Source: Pedobacter cryoconitis (lineage in GTDB: Bacteria; Bacteroidota; Bacteroidia; Sphingobacteriales; Sphingobacteriaceae). From it: DNA of 64,000 bases. The notes under the pieces were generated by a model that saw only the letters and a program-made list of their open reading frames with translations, was not told the origin of the DNA and did not search any database. A program made the position numbers and the translations under genes. Of this stretch, positions 36,263-44,718 are shown piece by piece. The DNA lies in the NCBI RefSeq assembly GCF_001590605.1, contig NZ_CP014504.1, forward strand, positions 4,278,001 through 4,342,000, read 5' to 3'. Position 1 is the stretch's first letter. Each line of letters starts with the position of its first letter.

Positions 36263-37864
36263 ATGGAAAAGATTAATATTCTTATTGTTGACGACAGACC
36301 CGAAAACATAATTGCATTGGAAGCTTTGCTGGAAAGAGACGATGTAAATCTGATTTCTACCACACTGCCTAATGAAGCATTAAGATTAGCCTGGGAGATG
36401 GACATTGCCATTGCATTAGTGGATGTTCAGATGCCGGAGATGGATGGTTTTGAACTGGTAGAAATACTAAAAAGCAATCCCAGGACAAAAGATATCCTTG
36501 TCATCTTTGTAACTGCTATTTCAACAGATGCCAAATATGCAGTAAAAGGTTTGAACACGGGAGCAGTTGATTACCTGTACAAGCCTTTGAACCCTTATGT
36601 GACTTCTGCGAAAGTAGATTCTTTTTTACAATTTGTAAGAACACAAAGGGATATTGTTAAAAAGAACAAAGAACTCGAAGCTTACCAAAAAGAACTGATT
36701 AAAGCGAAAGAACTCGCTGAACAGGGAAAGAAAATAAAAGAGAACTTTCTGGCCAACATGAGCCATGAAATCCGCACGCCGATCAATGGTATTATTGGCC
36801 TGGCCAATTTACTGGAGAAAACAACGCTTACTGCTGAGCAGAACGAGATGATTTCTCTGCTGCAAATCTCATCCAACTCCTTGTTGGGCGTCATTAATGA
36901 TATTTTGGATTTATCGAAGATTGATGCGGGTATGTTCAAAATTAACCGGACTGCAACCGACCTGGAGGAAGTTTGTCACGCGGTAATCAATCTGTTAAGT
37001 ATAAGGGCAAAAGAAAAAGATTTAGAGTTAATTACATCTTTCGATCCGGACCTGCCTAAAAATGTATCTGCTGACTCCTTAAGGCTGAATCAGATTCTGA
37101 TGAACCTGATTGGCAATGCGATCAAATTCACCAATAAAGGCAGTGTAACGCTGAAAGTAGAGATAATGGACCGCAAGGGAAATAACTTGCAAATCAGATT
37201 TTCCATTACCGATACGGGCATCGGTATCCCTACCGATAAGATTGAGAAGATTTTTGAAACCTTTGAACAGGCGGATGAGAGTACTACGATGAACTTTGGG
37301 GGTACAGGCCTGGGCCTTTCTATTGTTAAAAATCTGGCCCGTCTGAAAGGTGGTGTATTGACAGTTGACAGTTGTGAAGGACAAGGCAGTACTTTCTGTT
37401 TCGTCAACTGGTACGAAGTTTTACAAGATCTTCCTGAGACAAAAGAGAAACACCTCGATAAATTATTACCTTTTACTAATGTAAGGATCCTGGTTGCGGA
37501 AGATAATCCTATCAATAAATTCCTGATCGTTAAGATTATGAAAGATTGGGAGGTAATTGCCGATTTCGCCGATAACGGACAGGAAGCACTGGATAAGCTC
37601 AGAGATAACAATTATGATCTGATCCTGATGGATACCTTTATGCCGGTAATGAACGGGCTGGAGGCTACAAGATTGATCAGAACTGATCATATACCGGGTA
37701 AAAAAGATATTCCTATCATCACTTTCTCAGCAGCTGTGATGGAAAATGATAAAAAAGCAGCTATTGATGCGGGTGCAAATGATGTATTAAGCAAACCATT
37801 TGAACTCCGCTTATTACATGAAAAAATAACGCAGTTTATTAATAAGCAAGCCTTAATGCTTTAA
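36263..37864 (+). CDS. Hybrid histidine kinase: receiver-HisKA-HATPase-receiver
   Basis: The 533-residue cytoplasmic protein has no membrane helix. The N-terminal receiver (about 1-120) has VDVQMPEMDG. A short coiled coil leads to HisKA with His168 in NMSHEIRTPING, then an HATPase with NLIGNAIKFTNKG and GTGLGLSIVKNL. A C-terminal receiver (about 410-533) has MDTFMPVMNG. It lies 29 bp after cheR. An input receiver suggests it is phosphorylated by the neighbouring three-receiver kinase in a branched relay. Confidence 0.92.
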   Translation: MEKINILIVDDRPENIIALEALLERDDVNLISTTLPNEALRLAWEMDIAIALVDVQMPEMDGFELVEILKSNPRTKDILVIFVTAISTDAKYAVKGLNTGAVDYLYKPLNPYVTSAKVDSFLQFVRTQRDIVKKNKELEAYQKELIKAKELAEQGKKIKENFLANMSHEIRTPINGIIGLANLLEKTTLTAEQNEMISLLQISSNSLLGVINDILDLSKIDAGMFKINRTATDLEEVCHAVINLLSIRAKEKDLELITSFDPDLPKNVSADSLRLNQILMNLIGNAIKFTNKGSVTLKVEIMDRKGNNLQIRFSITDTGIGIPTDKIEKIFETFEQADESTTMNFGGTGLGLSIVKNLARLKGGVLTVDSCEGQGSTFCFVNWYEVLQDLPETKEKHLDKLLPFTNVRILVAEDNPINKFLIVKIMKDWEVIADFADNGQEALDKLRDNNYDLILMDTFMPVMNGLEATRLIRTDHIPGKKDIPIITFSAAVMENDKKAAIDAGANDVLSKPFELRLLHEKITQFINKQALML

Positions 37865-37883
37865 GGCAGATAAATATATCCTG

Positions 37884-38444
37884 TTATTTATTAAAAGCAG
37901 TCATGGTATGCGCTGGTCCGACAGTTACGAAACTCTGGATCAGTGCTACACTTTTTTCAATCAGTGCAGGCAATTCAGGCAATTCATCTTTATCAAATCC
38001 GTCCAGTACATAATCCGCTTGTCTGCCCTTGGCAAAGTGATCACTTACCCCAAAACGTAATCTTGGATAATCCTGGCTCCCGCAACTGGCTTCTATACTT
38101 TTAAGCCCGTTATGCCCGGCGCTGCTTCCTTTCAATTTAAGTCTTAGTTTCCCCAGCGGAAGTGCAATATCATCTACAATAACCAATACATTCTCCAATG
38201 GGATATTTAATTCCTGCATCCAGTAATTCACTGCCCTCCCACTCAAATTCATATAAGTAGTCGGTTTGATGACATGAAGCTTTCTGCCTTTCCAGGATAC
38301 TTCAGAATAATAGGCTAATCTTATATTGGAAAAAGAACCTCCAAGCTGTTTAACCAGTTCATCTGCAATTTCAAATCCTATATTATGCCTGGTACCCATG
38401 TACTCTGATCCTATATTTCCCAGACCAACTATCAAATATTTCAT
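37884..38444 (-). CDS. pth: Peptidyl-tRNA hydrolase
   Basis: This enzyme cleaves peptidyl-tRNA released from stalled ribosomes. The 186-residue product has the essential His20 in YMGTRHNIGFE and Asn10 in VGLGNIGSEY, and the motifs VIVDDIALPLGKLRLKLKGSSAGHNGLKSI and RLRFGVSDHF. It has the usual length. It lies after rplY but behind a terminator, so it has its own promoter (-7 TATCTTTG at 38471-38464). It converges with the hybrid kinase. Confidence 0.97.
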   Translation of the reverse strand: MKYLIVGLGNIGSEYMGTRHNIGFEIADELVKQLGGSFSNIRLAYYSEVSWKGRKLHVIKPTTYMNLSGRAVNYWMQELNIPLENVLVIVDDIALPLGKLRLKLKGSSAGHNGLKSIEASCGSQDYPRLRFGVSDHFAKGRQADYVLDGFDKDELPELPALIEKSVALIQSFVTVGPAHTMTAFNK

Positions 38445-38463
38445 GTATCAATTTTCTTTGCCG

Positions 38464-38471
38464 CAAAGATA
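38464..38471 (-). promoter_or_regulatory. -7 promoter element of pth
   Basis: TATCTTTG on the minus strand fits TAnnTTTG, 19 bp before the pth ATG and after the rplY terminator. A TTTA at about the right spacing may be a degenerate -33. Confidence 0.45.
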
Positions 38472-38539
38472 ACAGTTTCTATGAAACGTAAACGCAGATA
38501 GTCAGAAACTTGCTATTGGCAGGAAATTAAGGTACAAAA

Positions 38540-38569
38540 AAAGCAGTACTGAAAATTCAGTACTGCTTT
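38540..38569 (-). terminator. Terminator of rplY
   Basis: AAAGCAGTACTGAA pairs with TTCAGTACTGCTTT as a perfect stem around AA, followed by five T on the minus strand, 18 bp after the rplY stop codon. Confidence 0.85.
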
Positions 38570-38587
38570 CTGTAAAGCTATATCAGC

Positions 38588-39166
38588 TTATTTTTTACCT
38601 GCTTGTTGTTCAGCTTGTTTAAGAGCTCTTGACATACCAACAGAAACGATTGTATCTTCTGGAGTGTTAGTAATTGTGTATGCTGCTTTTGCAAGGTCAC
38701 GTACACGGAATAAATTACCTACTTCTAGTTTAGCAATGCTAACGTCAACAACCTGTGGCATATCTTTCGGGAAAGATTTAACACGAAGTTTACGTAATTT
38801 CTGAACTAATTTACCACCCATTTTAACACCTGGAGAAGTTCCTTCTAATCTTACAGGAATTTCCATAACGATTTCTTTGTCATCAAATAACTGAAGAAAA
38901 TCTACGTGTAATAATACGTCTGTTAATGGGTGAAATTGTAATTCTTTTATGATTGCTTTGGTTTTTGTACCATTGATATCAATTTCTAAAAAGTTTGCTT
39001 CAGGAGTGTAAATAGCATCTTTTAATTCTGTAATGACTACAGCAAAATGTGCTTGTTCTTTACCACCATACAATACTGCAGGAACTTTACCTTCATAGCG
39101 AAGCTCTTTAGCATCGCGTTTCCCTACGTTCTCTCTTGGAGAACCGCTAATTGCGATTATTTTCAT
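38588..39166 (-). CDS. rplY: 50S ribosomal protein L25/Ctc (bL25)
   Basis: This 192-residue protein of the Ctc type has an N-terminal 5S-rRNA-binding L25 domain (RENVGKRDAKELRYEGKVPAVLYGG, about 10-35) and a C-terminal TL5-type beta domain (about 95-180, EIPVRLEGTSPGVKMGGKL). It follows prs by 29 bp, the order often seen in bacteria (prs-ctc-pth), where stress induction of ctc is known in Bacillus. Whether stress control applies here is unknown. Confidence 0.95.
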   Translation of the reverse strand: MKIIAISGSPRENVGKRDAKELRYEGKVPAVLYGGKEQAHFAVVITELKDAIYTPEANFLEIDINGTKTKAIIKELQFHPLTDVLLHVDFLQLFDDKEIVMEIPVRLEGTSPGVKMGGKLVQKLRKLRVKSFPKDMPQVVDVSIAKLEVGNLFRVRDLAKAAYTITNTPEDTIVSVGMSRALKQAEQQAGKK

Positions 39167-39195
39167 CTTATATTTATTTTATTTGTTTCTAATAA

Positions 39196-40137
39196 TTAAA
39201 CTCTAAACAGGTCACTGATTGATCCATGCTCATTTACATTGGCAATTGCCTTCGCAAATAAACTTGCTGTGCTCAGTACTCTGATTTTTGGACTTTCCTG
39301 TTTTAAAGGGATAGTATCCGTTACAATCAATTCGGTAAGCATAGAATTCTCCACAGTTTCATAGGCTTTACCAGATAATACAGGGTGTGTACAAACCGCT
39401 CTTACACTTTTCGCACCTTTCTCCATGATTAAAGCCGCAGCTTTAGCCAATGTTCCTGCAGTATCGCAAATATCGTCAATCAAAACAATATCCATTCCCG
39501 TTACATCTCCAATGATTGACATCGATTCAATCTCGTTGGCACGTTTACGGCGTTTATCACAAATTACAACCTCTGCATTAAAAAACTTTGCAAAAGTACG
39601 TGCTCTGTATGACCCTCCCATATCCGGAGAAGCAATAGTCAGATTTTCCAGCCCTAAACTTTTGATATAAGGAACGAAAATTACTGATCCATCCAGGTGA
39701 TCTACAGGAATATCGAAGAAACCTTGTATCTGAGCTGCGTGCAAGTCCATCGTCATAATACGGTGGATACCAGCAGATTTCAACAGATTAGCTACTAATT
39801 TTGCGCCTATAGCAACTCTTGGCTTATCTTTTCTATCTTGTCTGGCCAAACCATAATAAGGAACAACAGCAGTGATATAATGCGCAGAAGCTCTCTTTGC
39901 GGCATCAATCATCAACAAAAGTTCCATTAAATTATCAGAAGGCTGGTAGGTAGACTGGATAAGGAAAACATCGCATCCTCTTACTGTTTCATCATAAGAA
40001 GGCTGAAACTCACCATCGCTAAACCTGCTTAAGGTTACATTACCGAGTGGTTTGCCGTAACTTTCGGCAATTTTGTGTGCTAATGCTTTTGTACCGGTTC
40101 CGGCAAAAAGTTTAACTGGATTAAATTGCAAGGGCAT
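39196..40137 (-). CDS. prs: Ribose-phosphate pyrophosphokinase
   Basis: This enzyme makes PRPP from ribose 5-phosphate and ATP for purine, pyrimidine, His and Trp synthesis. The 313-residue product has FSDGEFQPSYDETVRGCDVFLIQST, the ATP site YYGLARQDRKDKPRVAIGAKLVANLL, and the PRPP loop DIVLIDDICDTAGTL. It is the usual class I length. The start lies only 34 bp after the tRNA-Gln terminator hairpin, leaving little room for a separate promoter, so part of its expression may come from read-through. Confidence 0.97.
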   Translation of the reverse strand: MPLQFNPVKLFAGTGTKALAHKIAESYGKPLGNVTLSRFSDGEFQPSYDETVRGCDVFLIQSTYQPSDNLMELLLMIDAAKRASAHYITAVVPYYGLARQDRKDKPRVAIGAKLVANLLKSAGIHRIMTMDLHAAQIQGFFDIPVDHLDGSVIFVPYIKSLGLENLTIASPDMGGSYRARTFAKFFNAEVVICDKRRKRANEIESMSIIGDVTGMDIVLIDDICDTAGTLAKAAALIMEKGAKSVRAVCTHPVLSGKAYETVENSMLTELIVTDTIPLKQESPKIRVLSTASLFAKAIANVNEHGSISDLFRV

Positions 40138-40171
40138 GATTAGACGGGTATCAATGCTGGGTTACGAAAAA

Positions 40172-40199
40172 ATCGGATTGTGATGACTCACAATCCGAT
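40172..40199 (-). terminator. Terminator after tRNA-Gln, before prs
   Basis: A perfect 12-bp stem (ATCGGATTGTGA with TCACAATCCGAT) with a 4-nt loop is followed by T-rich sequence on the minus strand. It begins 12 bp after the tRNA and lies directly upstream of prs, so it may act as an attenuator as well as a terminator. Confidence 0.8.
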
Positions 40200-40210
40200 A
40201 TATTGTTTAG

Positions 40211-40281
40211 TTGCCCGACCAGGATTCGAACCTAGACAAACGGTACCAAAAACCGTTGTACTACCTTTATACTATCGGGCA
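40211..40281 (-). tRNA. tRNA-Gln (anticodon UUG)
   Basis: The 71-nt cloverleaf was read by eye: acceptor TGCCCGA/TCGGGCA with discriminator A, anticodon arm ACGGT-TTTTGGT-ACCGT giving anticodon TTG, and T-arm CTAGG-TTCGAAT-CCTGG. CCA is not encoded. A full promoter lies at 40324-40354 and a hairpin precedes the mature 5' end. Confidence 0.95.
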
Positions 40282-40291
40282 ATCTTCCGTA

Positions 40292-40312
40292 GAAACAACC
40301 ATGAGTTGTTTC
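40292..40312 (-). repeat. Hairpin in the tRNA-Gln precursor leader
   Basis: GAAACAAC and GTTGTTTC form a perfect 8-bp stem around 5 nt, 10 nt upstream of the mature tRNA 5' end. It would sit in the 5' leader cut off by RNase P. A role in processing is conjecture. Confidence 0.5.
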
Positions 40313-40323
40313 GTTTGGGAATG

Positions 40324-40354
40324 CAAATATACGCAGCTTTTTGATAAATGCAAA
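40324..40354 (-). promoter_or_regulatory. Promoter of tRNA-Gln
   Basis: TTTG (40354-40351), a 19-base spacer and TATATTTG (40331-40324) on the minus strand match the Bacteroidota consensus perfectly. The spacing equals that of the rplC promoter. Transcription would begin about 35 nt before the mature tRNA. Confidence 0.75.
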
Positions 40355-40512
40355 TCTTCCGCAAGAAAAAATAAAATATTTTTAAAAACAGCCTTTAAAC
40401 ACCCTTAACACATTAAAATTTGTTAATGTAGTTGTATATATGTACTATTATCAATCTATTTGATTATTTTCGGCTGCATTTTTAAAAGCCACATTTTATA
40501 TTTAAGAAAGAA

Positions 40513-43500
40513 ATGAATTATACTAAAATTAATAACCTTACAGGATGGATGTGCTTTATCCTGGCGGCCCTCACCTATATACTCACCTTAGAACCTTCTG
40601 TAAGTTTCTGGGACTGTGGGGAGTTTATAGCTTCTGCACTTAAAATGCAGGTTGTTCACCAACCAGGTGCGCCTTTGTTCTTAATGATTCAACGCTTCTT
40701 CTCGATCTTTGCATTTGGCGATATTCATAAAATAGCTTATTTCATGAATGTGGGTTCTGCCCTTGCAAGTGCGGCTACGATCCTGTTTTTATTCTGGACA
40801 ATTACTGCTCTGGCTAAAAAGATGGTCATTAAAACTGAAGCAGACCTGACTATCGGAAACCTGATCACTGTAATGGGTGCTGGGGTTGTAGGTGCAATGG
40901 CCTATACCTTCTCAGACAGTTTCTGGTTCTCTGCAGTAGAATCAGAAGTATATGCGCTTTCTTCTCTGTTTACAGCAATCGTATTCTGGGGTATCCTGAA
41001 ATGGGAAGCACATGCTGATGAGCCACGTGCAGACAGATGGTTATTATTTATTGCTTATATCATGGGCTTATCCATTGGTATTCACTTATTGAACTTATTA
41101 ACTATCCCGGCGATAGCTTTTGTATATTACTTCAAGAAAACACCAAAACCAACAAACTTCGGTATTATTAAAACCTTTATCGTAGGGGTGCTGATCCTGG
41201 CCTTTGTTCAATATGGTATTATTCAGTATGTGGTTTCTTTCGGTGCTTACTTCGATTTATTCTTCGTCAACACCTTAGGAATGGGATTTGGAACAGGTGT
41301 GGTCTTTTTCGCTGCCATTTTAATCGGCGCGCTGACCTGGGGAATTATGTATTCCATTAAACACCGCAACAAGTTTTTAAACCTGGCTTTACTTTCCACA
41401 GTACTGATTATTTTCGGTTACTGTTCTTTTGCAATGATCATTATCAGAGCTAAAGCCAGCCCTAACCTGAACAATAGTAACCCTGACAATGCCTTCTCAT
41501 TTTTAAGTTATTTAAACAGAGAGCAATATGGAGACCGGCCATTATTATTTGGCCCTAACTATAACTCTGAAAAAGTTAGTTTAAAAGAAGGTAAAAACAT
41601 TTACAGAAAAGGAGATACCAAATACGAAGTTGCCGGTAAAAAAACTGACTATGAGTATGACAGAACAACTCCTTTCCCAAGGATGTACAGTGATGATCCA
41701 AGACACGTACAGGAATACAAAAGCTTAATGGGCTTTGATGATTCACACTTCGCTGGTATTTTCGACAACGTTTCGTACTTGTTTAAATACCAGATCGGCA
41801 ACATGTACATGCGTTATTTCATGTGGAACTTTGTTGGCCGTCAGAACGACGATCAGGGTGCTGGTATTTACCAGGGCCAGTTTTTAAGTGGTATTAAACC
41901 TATTGATGCAATGATGCTGGGCGATCAGAGTAACCTGCCTCCTTCTATTGTAGAAAGCAGTGCTTATACCCGCTTTTTCTTCCTTCCATTGATCTTAGGA
42001 TTATTAGGTGCAGTATGGCACTTCAAACGCAATGAAAAAGATGCTGGTATTGTAGGTTTGTTATTTTTCTTTACAGGTCTTGCCATTGTATTATATCTGA
42101 ACCAGAAACCATTAGAGCCAAGGGAACGTGATTATGCGTATGCAGGATCTTTCTATGCCTTTGCCATCTGGATCGGTTTTGGGGTACTCGCCTTAAGGGA
42201 ATGGGTATTTAGTAAAATTACACCGAAAAATGGTGCTATCGCAGCAACAACGATTTCTTTATTTGCAGGCCCGGTAATTATGGGTGCACAGGGATGGAAA
42301 GCACACAACCGTTCAGAGAAGATGGTTGCGCACGATATTGCAGTCGATTATCTGGAATCATGTGCGCCAAATGCGATCTTGTTTACTTATGGTGATAATG
42401 ATACTTACCCGCTTTGGTATATCCAGGAGGTTGAAAATGTAAGACCGGATGTAAGACTGGTCAACCTGAGTCTATTTGATACAGACTGGTACATTGACGG
42501 AATGAAGCGCAAGCAAAATGAATCTGCGCCACTTCCAATCAGCATGAAACCTTCTCAATATGTACAAGGGGTCAGAGATGTGATGTACTACCAGGATTAT
42601 AAACTTGCAGGTTCAGTAGAATTGAAAAACATTCTTGATGTCTTGTTATCTGACGATGATGATGATAAAATCCCATTGCAAAATGGAACTAAAGAGAATT
42701 TCATTCCTACTAAAAACTTCAAGCTGACGATTAATCCTGAAGATGTAATTAAAACAGGAACAGTTAAAGCAGCAGATGCTTCAAAAATCACTCCTGTAAT
42801 GGAATGGAAATTCAATAAGAGTTATGTAACCAAAGGTACACTGGCTATGCTGGACATCCTGGTTCATAACAACTGGAAAAGACCTATCTATTTTGCAAGT
42901 ACAGTTCCTTCAGACCAGTTTAATGGTTTAGACAACTATTTATATACTGAAGGTCTGGCGATGCGCTTATTACCACTTAAAACGGATTCAGCATCAAGCA
43001 GAGGAGATTTAGTGAATACTGATATCCTTTACCATAATATGTATACCAAATTCAAATGGGGTAATGTTAAAAACGCGAGTTACCTTGATCCGCAATCATC
43101 GGATGATATCTCCATCTTTAACAATGTGTTTAATACCACAATATCCGGATTGATTAAAGAAGGAAAAATTGCTGATGCCAAAAAAGTGGTTGCCCGTTAT
43201 TTTGAGGTAATGCCAGAGCGTTTCTATGGTATGCGCTCTATGATGGGTGTTTATTTCCTTGCAGAAAACCTATATACTTTAGGAGATACGAACAAGGCAA
43301 ATATGCTGATTGAAAAATCTGCTGATTATATCCAGAAAGAACTGACTTATCTGGCAGATGTATCCAAAAGCAAAAACAGATTCGTTGGCGGACAGAATGT
43401 TCAGTTAGGTCTTCAGTTCCTGAATCAGATGGTTAAAACCACAGCAGAGAAAAAGCAAATGAAGCTTTCTCAGAAACTTGCGCAGCAGTTCCAGGGTCTT

Positions 43501-43581
43501 GAATCAAGATTCTCAGTTTACTTTGCTCAGCAAGCTCAGGAAGAGCAACAGGCACCTGCACCACAGGCTCCAGAAGAATAA
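40513..43581 (+). CDS. DUF2723 membrane protein (putative protein O-mannosyltransferase-like)
   Basis: This is a 1022-residue integral membrane protein. The N-terminal DUF2723 region (about 10-190) includes LTLEPSVSFWDCGEFIASALKMQVVHQPGAPLFLMI, with the acidic residues expected of a GT-C-fold glycosyltransferase. About 12 membrane helices follow to residue 590, then a soluble domain with GDNDTYPLWYIQEVENVRPDVRLVNLSLFDTDWYI. A human DUF2723 protein, TMEM260, is an O-mannosyltransferase; by analogy this may glycosylate exported proteins, which is inference. The C-terminus is a Gln/Pro/Ala-rich tail. Confidence 0.88.
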   Translation: MNYTKINNLTGWMCFILAALTYILTLEPSVSFWDCGEFIASALKMQVVHQPGAPLFLMIQRFFSIFAFGDIHKIAYFMNVGSALASAATILFLFWTITALAKKMVIKTEADLTIGNLITVMGAGVVGAMAYTFSDSFWFSAVESEVYALSSLFTAIVFWGILKWEAHADEPRADRWLLFIAYIMGLSIGIHLLNLLTIPAIAFVYYFKKTPKPTNFGIIKTFIVGVLILAFVQYGIIQYVVSFGAYFDLFFVNTLGMGFGTGVVFFAAILIGALTWGIMYSIKHRNKFLNLALLSTVLIIFGYCSFAMIIIRAKASPNLNNSNPDNAFSFLSYLNREQYGDRPLLFGPNYNSEKVSLKEGKNIYRKGDTKYEVAGKKTDYEYDRTTPFPRMYSDDPRHVQEYKSLMGFDDSHFAGIFDNVSYLFKYQIGNMYMRYFMWNFVGRQNDDQGAGIYQGQFLSGIKPIDAMMLGDQSNLPPSIVESSAYTRFFFLPLILGLLGAVWHFKRNEKDAGIVGLLFFFTGLAIVLYLNQKPLEPRERDYAYAGSFYAFAIWIGFGVLALREWVFSKITPKNGAIAATTISLFAGPVIMGAQGWKAHNRSEKMVAHDIAVDYLESCAPNAILFTYGDNDTYPLWYIQEVENVRPDVRLVNLSLFDTDWYIDGMKRKQNESAPLPISMKPSQYVQGVRDVMYYQDYKLAGSVELKNILDVLLSDDDDDKIPLQNGTKENFIPTKNFKLTINPEDVIKTGTVKAADASKITPVMEWKFNKSYVTKGTLAMLDILVHNNWKRPIYFASTVPSDQFNGLDNYLYTEGLAMRLLPLKTDSASSRGDLVNTDILYHNMYTKFKWGNVKNASYLDPQSSDDISIFNNVFNTTISGLIKEGKIADAKKVVARYFEVMPERFYGMRSMMGVYFLAENLYTLGDTNKANMLIEKSADYIQKELTYLADVSKSKNRFVGGQNVQLGLQFLNQMVKTTAEKKQMKLSQKLAQQFQGLESRFSVYFAQQAQEEQQAPAPQAPEE

Positions 43582-43598
43582 TAGCAAAAGCTTATTGT

Positions 43599-43637
43599 AA
43601 AGGGTTGTATCATTAATTAGGGTATGACCCTTTTTTT
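43599..43637 (+). terminator. Terminator of the DUF2723 gene
   Basis: AAAGGGT pairs with ACCCTTT (extended by wobble pairs) and is followed by seven T, 17 bp after the stop codon. Confidence 0.65.
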
Positions 43638-43737
43638 GTAACGAATAATTCCTAATTAAACTATTTATTCACAATAGAGATATTTATTACCTTTTAAATA
43701 TAAAACGGGAGTAGTTTGACCTAAATCATAAAGAATT

Positions 43738-44652
43738 ATGTCAGCTAGTACAAATAAATACATTGATCCATTATCAGATTTTGGATTCAAACATCTTTTT
43801 GGAGGTGAACCGAACAAAGAGATCATGATTGCTTTTCTAAACGCACTGTTTGAGGGAGAAAAACGCATTACCGATCTTGTCTACAACCCAACTGAACTTG
43901 CCGGGGATGACAGGGAACATAAAAAAGTCAGTTTCGATTTGCTGTGTACGGGGGACAACGGAGAACAGTTCATTGTAGAAATGCAGCGGGCAGATCATGA
44001 TAATTTCGAGGACCGCTGCATTTTTTACCTCAGCAGGCTGATCCATCAGCAAAAGTTAAAGAGTAACCGGCACTGGGAAGTTAAGATGAAAGAGGTTTTC
44101 CTGATTGCGATCCTGGATTTCAACATGAAAAATTGCCTGAGTGACCATTATTTACAAAGCATTTCCCTGGTCAATACCGGTACAGGTGAAATATTCCACA
44201 ATGGACTGGGATTTAAATTTTTGGAACTGCCTAAATTTGGGAAGAAAGAAGATGAACTGGAAAATGAACTTGACAAATGGGTTTACCTCCTTAAACACAT
44301 GCACAGCCTGGATCAGATTCCTAAATATCTGGATAAACGCGTTTTTGAAAAAATATTTAATATCGCCGAAATGAAGAAATTATCACCAGAACAACAATTT
44401 GTATACGACTCGATTTTACAGCGGGAAGAAGATGATTACAGCCGGCTTAAATCTGCCGAACGGAGAGGAATGAGAGAAGGAATAGAAAAGGGAAAGGAAG
44501 AAGGGATAGAACAAGGGGTAGAGCGGGGAATGGAGCGAGGAAAACATGAAACTGCACTGGCCATTGCAAGAAAAATGAAAGAAGAAAATTTTGATCCCGT
44601 TAAAATTGCCGGGTTTACTGCACTTTCAATTGAAGAAATAGAAAGGCTTTAA
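43738..44652 (+). CDS. Rpn-family PD-(D/E)XK nuclease (putative transposase)
   Basis: The 304-residue product begins YIDPLSDFGFKHLFGGEPNKEIMIAFLNALF, the hallmark of the PD-(D/E)XK 'transposase' (RpnA-like) family. The nuclease core includes SFDLLCTGDNGEQFIVEMQRADHDNFEDRCIFYLSRL, with the catalytic D and EMQ. The C-terminus is a charged repeat region (RGMREGIEKGKEEGIEQGVERG) leading to a short helical domain common in the family. E. coli RpnA promotes RecA-independent recombination. No terminal inverted repeats flank the gene. Confidence 0.9.
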   Translation: MSASTNKYIDPLSDFGFKHLFGGEPNKEIMIAFLNALFEGEKRITDLVYNPTELAGDDREHKKVSFDLLCTGDNGEQFIVEMQRADHDNFEDRCIFYLSRLIHQQKLKSNRHWEVKMKEVFLIAILDFNMKNCLSDHYLQSISLVNTGTGEIFHNGLGFKFLELPKFGKKEDELENELDKWVYLLKHMHSLDQIPKYLDKRVFEKIFNIAEMKKLSPEQQFVYDSILQREEDDYSRLKSAERRGMREGIEKGKEEGIEQGVERGMERGKHETALAIARKMKEENFDPVKIAGFTALSIEEIERL

Positions 44653-44655
44653 TAT

Positions 44656-44695
44656 AAAAGGCTCAGCTCCTTTATTTCATGTAGCTGAGCCTTTT
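44656..44695. terminator. Bidirectional terminator
   Basis: AAAAGGCTCAGCT and AGCTGAGCCTTTT form a 13-bp perfect stem with a 14-nt loop between the convergent nuclease and accA genes. T-runs occur on both strands. Confidence 0.85.
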
Positions 44696-44718
44696 GCTCT
44701 ATAACAGGAGGAATGAAT

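Noticed and set aside
37090-37611. 173-codon open frame antisense to the second hybrid kinase
   Set aside because: It is fully overlapped by conserved HATPase and receiver codons; composition is typical of an antisense shadow.
43738-44652. Rpn-family gene as an insertion sequence
   Set aside because: No terminal inverted repeats or target-site duplications were seen around it and it has its own bidirectional terminator; it looks like a resident gene.
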